64,000 nucleotides of DNA from Hypomyces perniciosus (GCA_008477525.1 SPDT01000009.1:1240001-1304000), one strand, 5' to 3'; shown: positions 22,511 through 35,361, counted from the stretch's first letter. The notes: a model not told the origin generated them from the sequence alone. Program-made: numbers and translations.

Positions 22511-23857
22511 TCATGGCTTGAAAATGACCTTCTGCACTTTCATCTGGTTGAAGAGCGCGTAACCATGTGCAGCCTCAGAAAGTGGCATCACGTTTTCGAA
22601 CATAAATCTGCCAATCGCGTTAGTTTTAGCTGAAGCGGGCAAAAATTGCGTGACCACGAACCCCAAGAGATGTTGTTTTTGTTCCAGCACTTCCAGGGCT
22701 TTAGGAAAGACGCTACGAACAGGACAGCGGCCCATTTGCAATCGAATATTTTTGTCATAGGCATCGCTCCCTGACCATGGGATCTGTACAGCAACTCTCA
22801 GCATCATAGTCAAGAACGCTCATGTTCGCAGTTCAACTCACTTCGGCATTATGGACACCAATGCTGCTGATGACGCCAAAGGGCCGGACGAGATCGAACG
22901 CAGTCCGCAGAGCCGGCGAGAGCCCAACAACTTCGACGACCATGTCGGCACCACGGCCATCAGTCACTTCCTTGATGCGGTTCTCCATGCCTGCCTTGTC
23001 AGTCAGGAAATTCAGTGGCTCAGCGCCAAGCTTTCGTGCCTGTTCCAGTCGACTGTCAACGCTGTCCACGGCAAAAAGATGTCGAGGTTGGTGATGTGCT
23101 GCCGAAAGAATTGCGCAAAGGCCGACCGGTCCGCACCCAATCACGACGATGGTCGACTCCCGGATATCTACGTTAGGGGACATGGTAATTGCGCTCTGGA
23201 CCCCGAAAAACCCAGTCGGGAAGATGTCGGCCATGAGGATAAGCGCCTCGTCGGAAATGGTCGTCGGCGCTTTGGTCACGGTCCCATCAGCCAGCGGGAC
23301 GCGAACGTATTCGGCCTGTCCGCCATCAAGACGTGTAGAGCCAAACAGTAGGGACTTAACACAGCGCGCTGTGTAACCGCTACGACAATAGAAGCACTCG
23401 CCACTGAAATGCATCAGATTAGTGAATCCAATGCTGTTGAGCAACGGATGCTAGTGGATTGCATACCAAGATGCTGTGAATGGCGTTACGACTTTGTCAC
23501 CGACCTTGACCGATCGGACGGCAGAGCCTGCAGCAACAACAGTGCCAGTGAATTCGTGGCCCATGATGAAGCCGGTGTCCGACGGCTGGTGACCACGATA
23601 GACGTGCAATTCGCTGTGTCTCTTGTTAGTGGGCGAAGGACATTGCAGCAGGGCACACACGAGCCACAGAGAGCAGTGGCATGCACTTTGACGATAATGT
23701 CTTGATCATCTTGTACTATACTCTCCTCAGCAATCTCGAACCGGAAGGAAGGTCAACTAATAGGCAGGGCCATACTTTGAGGAACGGGGCGATCCTGGAT
23801 TGATATCTTGAGTGGGCCATCGAAGACTACGGCCTTCATGGTTTCTGGTAGAGCCAT
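22511..23857 (-). CDS. Zinc-dependent alcohol dehydrogenase (MDR superfamily)
   Basis: Predicted NAD(P)-dependent oxidoreductase of about 350 residues from at least five exons. Exon 1 (23857-23776) reads MALPETMKAVVFDG. Later exons contain IIVKVHATALCGSELH (catalytic zinc Cys, completed across an intron), GHEFTG (catalytic His-Glu) and CGECFYCRSGYTARC, the four-Cys structural zinc site with its first Cys completed across an intron. VVIGCGPVGLCAI follows as the Rossmann glycine motif, and AVDSVDSRLEQARKLGA has the acidic residue that favours NAD over NADP. The C-terminal exon ends NQMKVQKVIFKP. All signature residues are intact, so it should be active. It is the last intact gene before the repeat island. 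Its substrate is unknown; it could oxidise an alcohol or aldehyde intermediate of the cluster or be unrelated. Confidence 0.9.
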
Positions 23858-24757
23858 ATTGTTTTGGTGGGACAATCGCTTGTATCCTTAGGTAAGTAGT
23901 AGGTAGCTGATGGATAGAAGGTTGAGAGAATGGAGGAATTGGAAAATTGTGGTGGTTTTGTAGGGGAATGAAATAGTAGTATGAGCCGATTGATACCGAA
24001 CAATCAAGGATTGAGGTGGCAAGGTGGATTCCTGGAGCCGACATCGTCATTGGCTTACTAACCTGAGCGCGGGGTACTGCTCCGAAAAATATACACGTGA
24101 TTTCTCTCGACATCTCTCTACCATATCATAATTCCTCGAGGCAGAGTAGTATCTAGTACCTACACATTAGACTGGGCGAGTAGTAAAGAAGTAATGCGGT
24201 ATTAGAGGATACGTCATTAAGTTTTAATAATTTAGTTGAAGCCGTGCAGTCTGGTCTGCCATATCTGTGCGCACCTCTTCAAGTACCCGTAGGCTTGAGA
24301 CTGGGGGGGGGGGGAGGTTCAATTTCTAGACCCAGAGACGTCAATCTACATGCCCGAGATCTCATCATGTTTGGCTTCAACGCGCAGCATAAGAAGTTTC
24401 TTGAAATAATTAAGCCATTATACACATGAAAAAAAAAATTTTTTGAAAGAGTATCAAATCAGCAATATACGATAATAACCACTGAGATTACCTTCTTCGA
24501 AGTCGCAGCAGCAATACAAGTGGATTACGACTTTAACATTGGCAGTATTTTTAATAAGAGCCATCTTTCCCTCTAGGGGCTACCCTGAGATTATCTAGAT
24601 TTAATGTGCAGTGATATAGTACTAGTAATACAATCCTAGTTAAAGGCTAGCGCTTTATTGCATTAGAGCATAAGCTGTAGGCTATAATGCGAAGTATAGA
24701 GAGCCTGGAGCCTGGGTTGATTAAGTTTATTTATTTGTTTATTTTGTTATTTACATC
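23858..24757. other. Transition from gene region to repeat island
   Basis: The dehydrogenase promoter and then increasingly AT-rich DNA. It contains a run of twelve G (24303-24314). From about 24.45 kb the composition shifts towards the AT-rich repeats to the right. No gene is recognised. Confidence 0.45.
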
Positions 24758-25338
24758 TGTTAAAATAACAAGGTTATACTGAACCTCATTTATGTGTAGC
24801 TTCTAGGAAGCTGCACACAACGCAGCAATGAGGAAACGACTGAGAGTCTAGTTGGGTTAATAATAGATGAACAATTGAATTGTAACTGATTTAATAGCTA
24901 GAAGCTATAGAATATCTAGTGTATGTGCGGCTGGTGTAGAAGTGATTGTATAAACAATAGCTTTGTCTTCTACAATAGTCCTCCGACTAGATAATAGGAA
25001 TGCGGCGGCAGAATTGGGTTCGTGGCCCTATTCCTATTTTCCGCAAAATTCATTTATATAGGAAATCGTCCAAATCGACTCATGGCCATACAAACAGGAA
25101 ACCATTTTAGTCAGATTTTTCACAATAGCCATTGTGGCCATTGTATTGAGTCTAGGGTACGCGGGGTAGCTGGTCCTAGCTCAATTGTTATCGTTGAAGA
25201 TAACAGAAATTTCCTGACTTACACCAAAGTTCCTCCAGGGACTCGGTCCTAGCGTCGGGCCTAATTCCGGGTCTAGCCAGAATAGGAAGGTTACCTAAAT
25301 ACACTGAAATCTTTACTTTTTAGCCCTCCTTTTTAACA
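24758..25338 (+). repeat. LTR family 1, copy 1 (581 bp)
   Basis: Begins TGTTAAAATAAC and ends CCTCCTTTTTAACA, matching end to end the other copies at 27838, 35362, 39038 and (truncated) 60126. No target duplication flanks it (ACATC before, AATAC after). Its left neighbour does not match the sequence found at the equivalent place in the second AT-rich element copy, so a rearrangement or truncation joins here. Confidence 0.8.
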
Positions 25339-28300
25339 AATACTAATAAATACATTAATAGTAAAGTATACTGTTAGGCAGAATTAACTAATAGATTTAC
25401 AGTATATTTAAAAGCTATATAGTATTTTTAAATAAAGTAGGCTAAATAGAAATATAAAAAAGTATTATTTATAAATATTATATAATTATAAAGATATAAA
25501 TAATATAATAATATATTTAAGATTAAGGTATATTAAAAATATTAATGTATTTAGTAAAATACTAGCTTTTTTATAATAGCTATTTATTAATAATTAATAA
25601 AAAGTTAAATTTTTAATTAAATAGTATTAAATTAAAGTATTAGAAGTATAAATAAAGCAGATAAACTTTAGCTGTAATAAGCTATAGTAGCTATATAAGT
25701 TTTATAACTAAAGTATATAATAATATATTATAATATAGAAAGAAACTAGTTAAAAAATATATATATAAATAATCTATTAGCAGAGTTAAACTTTAAGCTT
25801 AAAGTAAATCGCAAAAATCTAGCTTTAGTAAACAGTTATAGTAAAGTCTAAGTGTAGGTAATAGCAGTATTATTGCAAGATTTAAAGCTGTTTTAAAGTA
25901 AATATATAGATATAAAGCAGCAGATAAAAACTATACTATATTTAACTAGCAATATTAAATTCCTACTTTATTAATTAATAATAGTATAAAGGAATAAATA
26001 ATAAAGGGCAATAATAATAGAGTAATACTAAATAATAATTAAAAGGATAATATTTTAAATCTTAATATAGGACTAGATAATTAACTATAGAATAAATAAT
26101 ATAGGTTTATTAATAGAAAAGAATATACTTTTAGTTAATAGATATAGCAATAGTTTTAATTTATAATATTCCAGAATATACTTACTATATTTAATAAACT
26201 GCTAAGAGATACAGCTAAATATATACAGTTAATAAATTAGGCAGTAATATTAGGTTTACTTGCAGTAAGTTAAATAAAGCTGCAGGTATAAAAGCTTTTT
26301 TACTTTAATAAAATATAGCCTAATAAACGCTAAGCTAAGTTTTTAATTATATTTAATAATAATAAATACTAGGCAATATATAAGTATATACTATAGTCTT
26401 TATAGCTATAGTTTCCTAATATATATAATATAATATAACTATTAAAGGATAAAAAGTAAATATTATATATAGTAATAAACTATATAATAGTATAATTAAA
26501 CTTAAATCCTATAATTATTTTTAACTAGCAGGATAATAATAAATTACCTTTATAGAATAATATATTACTAGCGCTTTAATACTTTAATGCTAAGTTAATT
26601 AAAAAAATAAATAAAAGACTATAAATATATATATAAAATATATAAGGTTATTTATAGCTTAAAGCGGCATTAATCGCTTTATAGTAAAAGATCTTTAAAT
26701 TTATATTAATATATTTAGTAGTATTTAAAAGGCTAGCTGCAAAAGTATATCTTAAGGAGCCGCCCGTTAAAGTAAACAGTAAGCAGTATACCGATCGCTT
26801 TTTAAATTAAATATAAAGTAGTGTTTTAAAGATTATCTATTAATATATAAAGCCAGAGTTCCAGCCTAAATAAATAATATCCAGTATAGCAGCAGATAGC
26901 TTTAGGCCTTTAAAGAAGGTAGTGGATTTAGTAAAGGCTTTCTGCTAATATATAATGATAATGCCTGCATTTACTAGAAATGCGGCTTTAAGCGATAAAC
27001 TTAACTCTGCAATATTCCACAATACACTAGCTAGTTAATTTTCAGACTAAATCTAGCTAGATTTTAATATATTAAGAGACTAGTATACCCCGCTTAATCT
27101 CGCGTTAAAAGCTATAACGGCAGAGATAATAAAGGTTAATTATAAAGATATCGCCTAAAGTACCCTATTAACGTCAATTAAAGTATAGGCACTAATAATA
27201 GCTTTAGCTAAGGGCAAGACAGAATGCAGTTACAAGTATATAAGTAGGCGTATAAGCAGGCAATTATAGCGTATATTGCCTATAATATAAGCCACCCGCC
27301 CTATTATTAGAAGGGCAGAGGCGCTAAGTTAAACAATAGCTTTATCTCTACCCTTAATATTACAGGCACTTAGCTTATCCTAGGTTTTAAATATACTGTC
27401 TAAGAATACTAGCACTCCCTTTAAGGCAGCCTAAAAGTAAAGCTATAAAGCAGCCTAATATTTTTATTTTTATTTTTATTATTAACTATATTATTTAAAA
27501 TAAAGATATCCTTTATATATACTATATTATAAAGCTTTATAAATATATATCTGCATTTATTACTATTACAGCTAATATTTAAATTATATATAAAAGTAGG
27601 TCCTTTTACTTTATAACTTTATTATAGTAATAATTATTTACTTTATATTAAGGTCTTTACACCTAAAGTATAGTAATAACTATATTAATATATATAAATA
27701 TAGCTAGGATAATATAGTTAGCGCTTTATAGGTTAAGCTTTTTTCTTAAAGTAGCTAAATATGAAGGTATTCCTAGGGGGGAAAAGAGCTTAAAGTATAT
27801 AAATAATAGGTATTAACGCATTATCGATATTTATATTTATTAAAATAATAAGGTTATATTGAACCTTATTTAAGTGCAGCTTTTAGCAAGGTGCACTCAA
27901 TGCAGCAATAAGGAAATAACTAAGAGTCTAGTTAGGTTAATAATAAATAAACAATTAAATTATAACTGAACTAATAGCTAGAAAGCTATAGAATATCTAG
28001 TAATATGCGGCTAGTGTAGAAGTGATTGTATAAATAATAGCTTTGTCTTCTATAATAGTCCTCCAACCTAATAATAGGTATATGGTGGCAGAATTAAGTT
28101 TATGGCTGCATTCCTATTTTCCGCAAAATTTATTTGTATATAAAATCGGTCAAATCGACTCACGGCTATACAAACAGGAAACCATTTTGGTCAGATTTTT
28201 CACAATGGCCATTATGCCCATTGTATTGAGTCTAGGGTAGGCGGGGTAGCCGATCCTAGCTCAATTGTTATTATTAAGGATTACAGAAATTTCCTGATAT

Positions 28301-30609
28301 ATACCGAAGTTCCTCCAGAACTCGGTCCTAGCGTCGGGCCTAATTCCGGGTCTAGCTAGAATAGGAAGGTTACTTAATTATACAGAAATCCTTGCTTTTT
28401 AGCCCTCCTTTTTAACAATATTAAATAGGTGGTTTTATAGCTTTCCCTCTAGTAAATAAGTAAGCCTTTATATAGCTATTAGCTATAGACTTTAATATAT
28501 ATATAGAATATAAAAAGAATAGCAATAATAATAGCCTTAATAGCTATATAATACCTAAATTCTATAATAAAGTCTATTTTAATATAGATAAAGGTAAGGC
28601 GAGGCTTAAATAGGCAAAAGCTTTAGTAAATATAATAAAAGACTTTAAAATTATCTATTTATCTAGTAACTTTAAGATAAAGGGTATATATAAAAAATAT
28701 TTAAAGTTTAAGACTTTAGTTTAATTAAAGCTTTTATTAATAAAAGGGTAAGATTAGCCAAGTAATTTATATTAAAAATAAATATAATAGACTTTAATAC
28801 TACTTAAACTATTAGTATATTTTAATAAAGGTTTACTATAAACTATAGGCAATAAGGGGCTAGATTAAGGCTGGCTAGCTTAAATAATAAATATTACCCT
28901 ATATTCTACCTGGATATAATTAGCGTTATTGGCAGCCTATTTGAGCCTATTAGTAAAAAAAGCAGATTTTTTAATAATATTACCTTTACCCTATATAATT
29001 GATAGGCGCTATATAGCTTTAAGTATACTATAAGCAGCCTTTTATTTAACCTAGTAAACTATATATTTTACTTTACTATAAAAGTATCCTATAAGTGCTA
29101 GTTTATTATTATATATTTAATCTAAACTAAAGTCTTTAAACTGGCTTATTTATAAGTAAAGCGCTAGGCCTAGCAGGCAGTATTTATAAAGGGCAGCGCT
29201 ATATAGCGCTACTATACTAAAGCGCTATTAATATATATTAAGTAAATTTTCCTAAATAGGGAGCTGTTTAGGCAAGGGGTTAAACTATTATAAATATTTA
29301 ATAATCGCTAATTATAGAATATATTATATAAAAAGTAGTTAGTCTTTTAGGCGCTATTTATAGAGTAATAGCCTGCCTTTACTTAAGCGTATATATATAA
29401 TAAGTTTTAAGTTAACTATAGGCCTGCATTTTATATATATAATTATAAAGCTAATATCTAGATTAAGGTAGACTAACCTTTAACGGATCTTTTAAGAGAG
29501 ATATACCTCTGCGCTAATAATTAAAATAATAGCGATAGCGAGAGCAGTAATAGCAGCAGTAATAGCAGTAGCTTTAAAGATAATAATAAACTGCCCTAAT
29601 AGGCTGCCAGCAGTTACAGCAATAATACGCCTAATAATAAAGATCCTGTTTATTAAATATTACTATATAGTAATAGATTTAAGTAGCTATATATTAAGCT
29701 TAAGAAAAAGTATAACCTAGATTATATTAACCAGGTATTATATACTCTCGCTATAGATATAAACTATAGTAAGGGAGTATCCTAGGACTAGTATTTAAAT
29801 ACTGGCTAAAATAAGGAAATGCTTTATATATTAGCTAATTGGTTTAAAGTTACTGCACTATATTAGAGTCCTATAGCTTTACTTTTTATCCCTTTACCTT
29901 TTATTTATAGTATAGTAACTTCTTTTTTATTAACCTGCTAGACTTTTTTAATAATCTCTGCGCTATTATAAAAAAAATATAAATTACTAAAATAATAGTA
30001 TAAATATTCTCTCTTTTAATTTCTTTTAAAGCTACTTTAATATTAAGCAGCTAATTTAAAATTACTTAAAAAGCCTTTTACCTATAAAAGGTACTATAAC
30101 AGCAGTATTTACATTACTGCTATTAAAGGTAAGCTATAACCCTATATATATTTAAGCTAGGCAAAAGCAGCTACTCTATATCCTTTATAGTAAACAGACA
30201 CTAAACCACCTAAAGTTATTAACCCTATTTATATATAAAAGGCAGCGCCTTAAGGCCACTATTAAATAAAAGCAGGTAGCCTTTTATATAAAGCAGGTTA
30301 TTACTATTAGGGTATTAAGGCTTAAAAGGCAATAGTAAAGCTTTTTTACTATACTTTAGCTTATTTTCCAGCTTATATACTGTTTTTTAAAAGAGGCCTA
30401 GTTTTATATACCTATACTGCACTATTTTAAGCTATTAATATTTCCTAGTATCCTTTACTTATATACTAAAATATTTAAGCTAGCGTTAAGTAAAATAGAC
30501 TACTAATTCCAGGCTAAAGGCAATAAAGGCCTTAATTTAACTCTTTTAAAGGCTATTATTATCTTAAATTATCTTAGTAACTTTTACTTTATAGGTAACT
30601 TAAAGGTAT
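25339..30609. mobile_element. AT-rich RIP-degraded element, copy A
   Basis: About 4.7 kb of extremely AT-rich sequence (for example 5 G/C in the 60 bases 25441-25500), plus the solo LTR at 27838-28417 inserted in it. It aligns along its length in the same orientation with 35.1-41.0 kb: 25.62 kb matches 35.97 kb, 27.3 matches 37.68, 28.9 matches 38.69 and 30.1 matches 40.49. Translation gives only broken frames dense in TAG/TAA, as expected after repeat-induced point mutation. The family could not be identified. Confidence 0.75.
27838..28417 (+). repeat. Solo LTR, family 1, copy 2
   Basis: A 580-bp copy with start TATTAAAATAAT (TG mutated to TA) and end TTTTTAACA. The 5 bp ATATT flank it on both sides, so it is a solo LTR left after element excision by recombination. 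The second AT-rich copy is uninterrupted at the equivalent site (about 38.19 kb), confirming an insertion into copy A. Confidence 0.85.
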
Positions 30610-31210
30610 AGGGTTAGTCTAGGGTTGGGTTAGGCTATATTTTGCTGCCTAAGCTATTCTGCCCTAGTATTATCTAGCTATCTAGTTTAATTACACTTTA
30701 GGTAAAGAGATAAAGGTAAAGGAAAGTAGGTATAGGAAAGTATATAAAGGAAAAGGTAAAGGATAAAGGTAAAGAAATAGGAAAAATAAAGAAATAGGAA
30801 AATAAAAGATAGGAAAATAGGAAAATAGGGAAAATAAGAAAAATAGGAAAATAGAAAGATAGGGTTGCGTTAGGCTATATTTTGCTGCCTAAGCTATTCT
30901 GCCTTAGTATTATCTAGCTATCTAGTTTTAATTATACTTTAAGTAAAGAGATAAAGGTAAAGGAAAGTAAGTGTAAGAAAGTAAGTAAAGGAAAAGGTAA
31001 AGGATAAAGGTAAAGAAAATAGGAAAATAGGGAAATAAAGAAATAGGAAAATAAAAGATAAGAAAATAGGAAAGTAGTGAAAATAAAAGAGATAAAAAAG
31101 GAAAGGTATAATAAAAGAAGGAAAGGAAAGGAGAGGAAAGGAATAGAAAAGGAAGGAAAGGAAAGGAAAGGAAAGGATACTATATTTAGTTAAAACGATT
31201 TTTTTGGGCC
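30610..31210. repeat. Purine-rich low-complexity tract with a direct duplication
   Basis: A block beginning GTTAGGCTATATTTTGCTGC and running into (GGTAAAGGAAA)-like purine repeats occurs twice, starting near 30629 and 30869. It then dissolves into GGAAA repeats up to about 31180. It lies between the end of AT-rich copy A and a LINE remnant and may be a LINE tail or expanded satellite. Confidence 0.65.
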
Positions 31211-31239
31211 TAGCTAGCTAGCTAGCTAGGGTCTTTAGA

Positions 31240-33900
31240 CCTGGGAATTTCCCTAGCTATAGAAGCTGCTGATTAGGCCCTAGTCTTAGCTAAGGTTAGC
31301 CTAATAAGGCCGTCTAGCCATTTAGCTGCTATTGGTCCTGTAAGCTGCTGTAGCTCTTTATAGTACTTAGCAGTAGTTTTTTCTATAAGATTACTGGCTA
31401 AGAGGATAATAGGCTTAAAAGAAGCGCCTAGGGCACTGTATTTACAGCGTTTTTCCTTAGCTGCCTCTATAAATATACTATAAGGGTCTTCTTTAGCTAA
31501 TACCTTATTAATAGCCACTACCTAAATATTATAATAATAGCGGCTAGTGCCTAAGGTAATAGCGAAATTAGCCCTTAGGCTAGTGTTAAGGGTAGCGGAG
31601 TTTAAAGAAGGTTCGATTTCTATATTTAAGTTAACCTGGCTAAATAAGGTTTTATAAAATACTTAGGTAACTTGGTTATAATAGATAATCCACTTTCTAT
31701 TAGCAGCTTTACAGGTATCTTTATGCTTTAAGGCAACCTAGTCCCTATAATAGCTACAGGGTAGGTCAGTAGGCCTAGCTGGTAGTAATAGCCGGCTTCT
31801 TAAGGCCTCTGTAACTTCTGGGTCCGCTATAATAAACTGTTTTTAGGTTGGCAGGACCTGAAGCTATTAGCGGTTAAGATAGCTAGTATTTTCTAGCCTA
31901 GCTCTCTGAAAGTATAGGTCTAGGGCTACTGTAAGCCTAGCTAGCCATTACTGGTTAGCCTCTATAAGAATGGCCTTAGTAGTCTGCTTAGGCTCTATAG
32001 GGCTCTTGGCTAAGCTAGCTCTTTAACCTAGGATTTAGTTTATGGTTAGTCTGCTGGCGTTTTTGGCTGCTTGGTAGATTTTAGTAGCCAATTCGCTATA
32101 TAGAGGGATTCCTAGGCCACTATCCCTAGCTAAGGAAGCTATTAGGTTGGAATTCAGGTCTTAAAGCTGATCCCTATAGCCTAATGGGTCCCTAGAAGCT
32201 AGTTCTTGGACCAGACCCTTAATTAGGTTATCTAGGGTCAGCCATTAAGTCTCTAGGCCACTAGGATCAAGCTGCCTTAATAGGTGCCGAAAAAGTAAAT
32301 AAATACTTCCCCTAAGCAATAATAAGCTATATTGCTTAGGTAAGCCCTATAAGGTAGCTAAGACTTCTGAAAAGACCTTTATCTTTTCTTTTAAAAATTG
32401 TTTCTTAGCTGCCTTAGGGCCTATAAAAGTCCTTAAGGCAGCTAAACCAGTTTTCTATAGGTTAGGAACCTTATATTCCTTACTTTTAGCTAGGTTAAGG
32501 GTAACTGGGGAGTATTAAAAGATGCCTTTTATCTTAGGTAATATAGGGTTTTGGCTATCCCTATTTAAGATATATAGGTTATTAAGGTAGGCTACTAGTA
32601 TAGTTTAAGGTAGTTTAGCGATTAAGGCTTTAAATATAGGTCGGAAAGCTAGGGAAAATAAAAATAGTCCTAGGGGGTCTCTTTACCTAATACCTTTACT
32701 AGAAGCTATAATAGCCCTTAAAGCTATTACTAGTATAGAGGGTTTATTGTAAGCCTAGGCTGCTGTTTAGTAAAAGGTTAGGGTATATTTTAATATAGTA
32801 ATAGCGATAGCTTTCCTTTTAATAGAATTGAAAGCGTTAGCTAAGTTTAGGGATATTATTCTAGCTATATTTTAGGGGTTACCCTTAGAGATAGCGTCTT
32901 TTAATAGGAAAATAGCAGGTTTTATGCCTTTTAAGGTCTATATACCTAACTAGTTAAGTAATAGTATTCCCAGCTTAAAGGAGGTTATTAGGATAGCTTT
33001 TATAGCTATCCTATAGACTATATTACTAATAGCTATTAGTTTAATGCCCCTGTCTAGCTTAATAAAGGCTATTAGCTTAACTGTATATAAAAGGCTAGGC
33101 CTTAGGGCTATACCTTAGTATATTATATTAGCTAATAAATAAAGGAAATTTATAGTAGTAAATTCCCTAACTGCTAGGTCTAGTAGTAGCCTAGTCTAGC
33201 CGCTAAGCTTAGGAGCTTTTTTTTTGTTAATAAAAGCTATAGCTTCTAGGATAGCTTCCCTAACTATAGGCTAGCCAGCAGTTAGTCTAGACCTAGTCCC
33301 AAACAGGCTAGGAACACTAATAGGATACTTGCTATATAGCTGGGACCTAGTTTCCAGGGAATCTACTGCTATAGGTATTAAGTTATATAAAGCTTTGGCA
33401 GCCCAGCTAAAATAACCGTTTTCTAGTATTTTAGCGGCTAGCTTTATTGGGTTAGGTTAGTGTTGGTGTAGGCTGCCTTGGTCTTCCTTTATCTGGGCCT
33501 CTAGGGTAGCTAGGTTGCCGGGAAAAGCTTTAAGTGTAGCTGGGAGCTGTCTTTACTGTAATCCTAGCCCTAGGACCCTAGGGAGTAAAAGGAAGTGTAA
33601 TAGTAACTTTTCAGAAGGTTTAGCCAAGAAGGCCTTAGTAGCCCTTTTTGCAGCGTTAGTAAAAAAGGCAGCTTGCCTAGTATATAGCCTTTTTTCCGGT
33701 ATAGTTAAGGTAAAACCTATACTTGGCTATAGGGTTAGACTTAGATTTTTATACCTTTATAGCTTTATACCTTAAACTAAAGCTTTTTTTATATAGGTTT
33801 AAAAGATTTTATACTTTATAATTTTTAATAAATATAATAAAGAAAGAAAAGGTAAAGAAAAGAAAGAAAAAAAGGAGGGATAGTTAAGGCTAACCTTCTA
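31240..33900 (-). pseudogene. Degenerate non-LTR retrotransposon (reverse transcriptase and downstream region)
   Basis: The minus strand encodes a LINE-type reverse transcriptase interrupted by many stops. Recognisable pieces are an IAISNIVYRIAIKAIL block, LNLANAFNSIKRKA (motif A region), SKGIRQRDPLGLFLFSLAF with one stop (motif B region, R-Q-x-D-P-L) and VAYLNNLYIL (motif C). The catalytic pair of motif C is Asn-Asn instead of Asp-Asp, as G to A transitions would produce. A downstream domain ends at about 31273 in an 81-residue open stretch (KWLDGLIRLTLAKTRA). It is not functional. It resembles fungal Tad/I-group LINEs but lacks similarity by eye to the other LINE copies here. Confidence 0.7.
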
Positions 33901-33949
33901 TTTAGCTATATAGTTAAGCTTATGTTTTTGGCTTTTATAATTATATACC

Positions 33950-34143
33950 CTAAGGTTAAATAGTCTTATACGCCAAGGTTAAAGAATCTTGTCTTTTAAG
34001 GTTAAAGACTTTTGTCCTTTAAGGTTAAAGAATCTTATTCTTTAAGGTTAAAGAGTTTTGTCTTTTAAAGTATAAGCATTTTATCCCTTAAGGTTAAATA
34101 GCCTTATCCTTTAGCAGTAAAGAGTCTTATATATTAAGTTAAA
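33950..34143. repeat. Minisatellite, about 23-bp unit
   Basis: About eight tandem, imperfect copies of a 23-bp unit starting AAGGTTAAAGAATCTT and ending in a CTTTT-type run. The unit is diverged at its ends and clear in the centre (33980-34070). It lies just 5' of the LINE remnant on its strand and may be the tandem 5' region of that element. Confidence 0.75.
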
Positions 34144-35107
34144 AGGTAGGCTTACATTTATTAAATAATATAAATAAGATTTAAAATTTAATTATTTATA
34201 TTAATATTATAATATAAAAAGTTAAATTAATAATTTATAATTAAAATTAATATAAAATAAATAAATACTACTAGTTTATCTTAAAGTAGCTATAGTTAGT
34301 TTATTAATATAGCTATAATAGTTTAGCTATATTAAGGCTTTAATTATAGTAAAATTATAGGTTTATTGCTACTATTTATAAGCTTTCCTAGTTTAGCTAA
34401 AATTATAAAAGAAAATAAATTTACTTTTTAATTAAGTTTAGTTAATAACTATATCTATTAAAATTTCAAGCAAATCTTAGGGACCTAGATTATTATAGCT
34501 AAATTGTATATAAAAGGCAAAGCCTATAATAATATAGCCTTTATATAGTTTACTATATATATATAAAGGATAAAAGAGCATTAAATAATAGAATAAAAAA
34601 TAAAGCATAGAGAATCGAGAGGTATATAGGAATAAAGGGATAATATAGACTTATATTTATTATTACTATTTTGAAGTAGTAAAGTACTAGCAGGCTATTT
34701 AACCTACCTATTTTATATATAACCTAGTAGTTAGGTAAAGCTAGTCTTTTATAGTAAATTACTAAATATAGAAAAATAATAAATAATACTGCAGTTTATA
34801 ATCCCTATAAAGGACCTTAAATAAATATTTAGTTTTAAGCTGGTAAATTAAAATTTATCTCTAAATATTTTAGCTAATATTAAGGTTAACTTAAAAGCTA
34901 AAGATAATAATATCTATAAAGCTATACATTTAATAATAATATTAAATAATAGACTTACTAGCTACTACCTTACAGAAATAACAGAGAGATTTAAGCTTTA
35001 AGAATAATACTTTTAGTACTCCTGCCAGTAAACGCGCGCGCAATAAGCAATTTAATAATAGAGAGTTTACCTTAAAGCAAATACAGCTATATTATATCTT
35101 TATAGCG
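34144..35107. other. AT-rich repeat-derived DNA
   Basis: Strongly AT-rich, with no recognisable coding frame. It probably continues leftward from AT-rich copy B, but copy A is truncated here by the LTR at 24758-25338 so no alignment is available. It contains a short CGCGCGC run near 35033-35042, unusual in RIP-depleted DNA. Confidence 0.45.
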
Positions 35108-35361
35108 CAGATACTAGTAAATGCATTAATAGTAAAGTAGACTTTTAAGTAAAATCGACTAATAAATTTATAGTATATATAAAAGCTTTATAGTATTTTT
35201 ATATAAAGTAGGCTTAATTAAAATATAAAACAGTATTACCTTTAAGTAATATATAGTTATAGAGATATAAGTAATATAATAATATATTTAGGATTAAGGT
35301 ATACTGGAACTGCCCCTTTACCCAGTAATATTCCAGTATTTTCAAAATAGCTATCTATTAA

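Noticed and set aside
24303..24314. Runs of ten to twelve G or C (also 7719-7728 and 51082-51093) as functional sites
   Set aside because: Homopolymers of this length are prone to slippage or assembly error, and nothing else ties them to a function.
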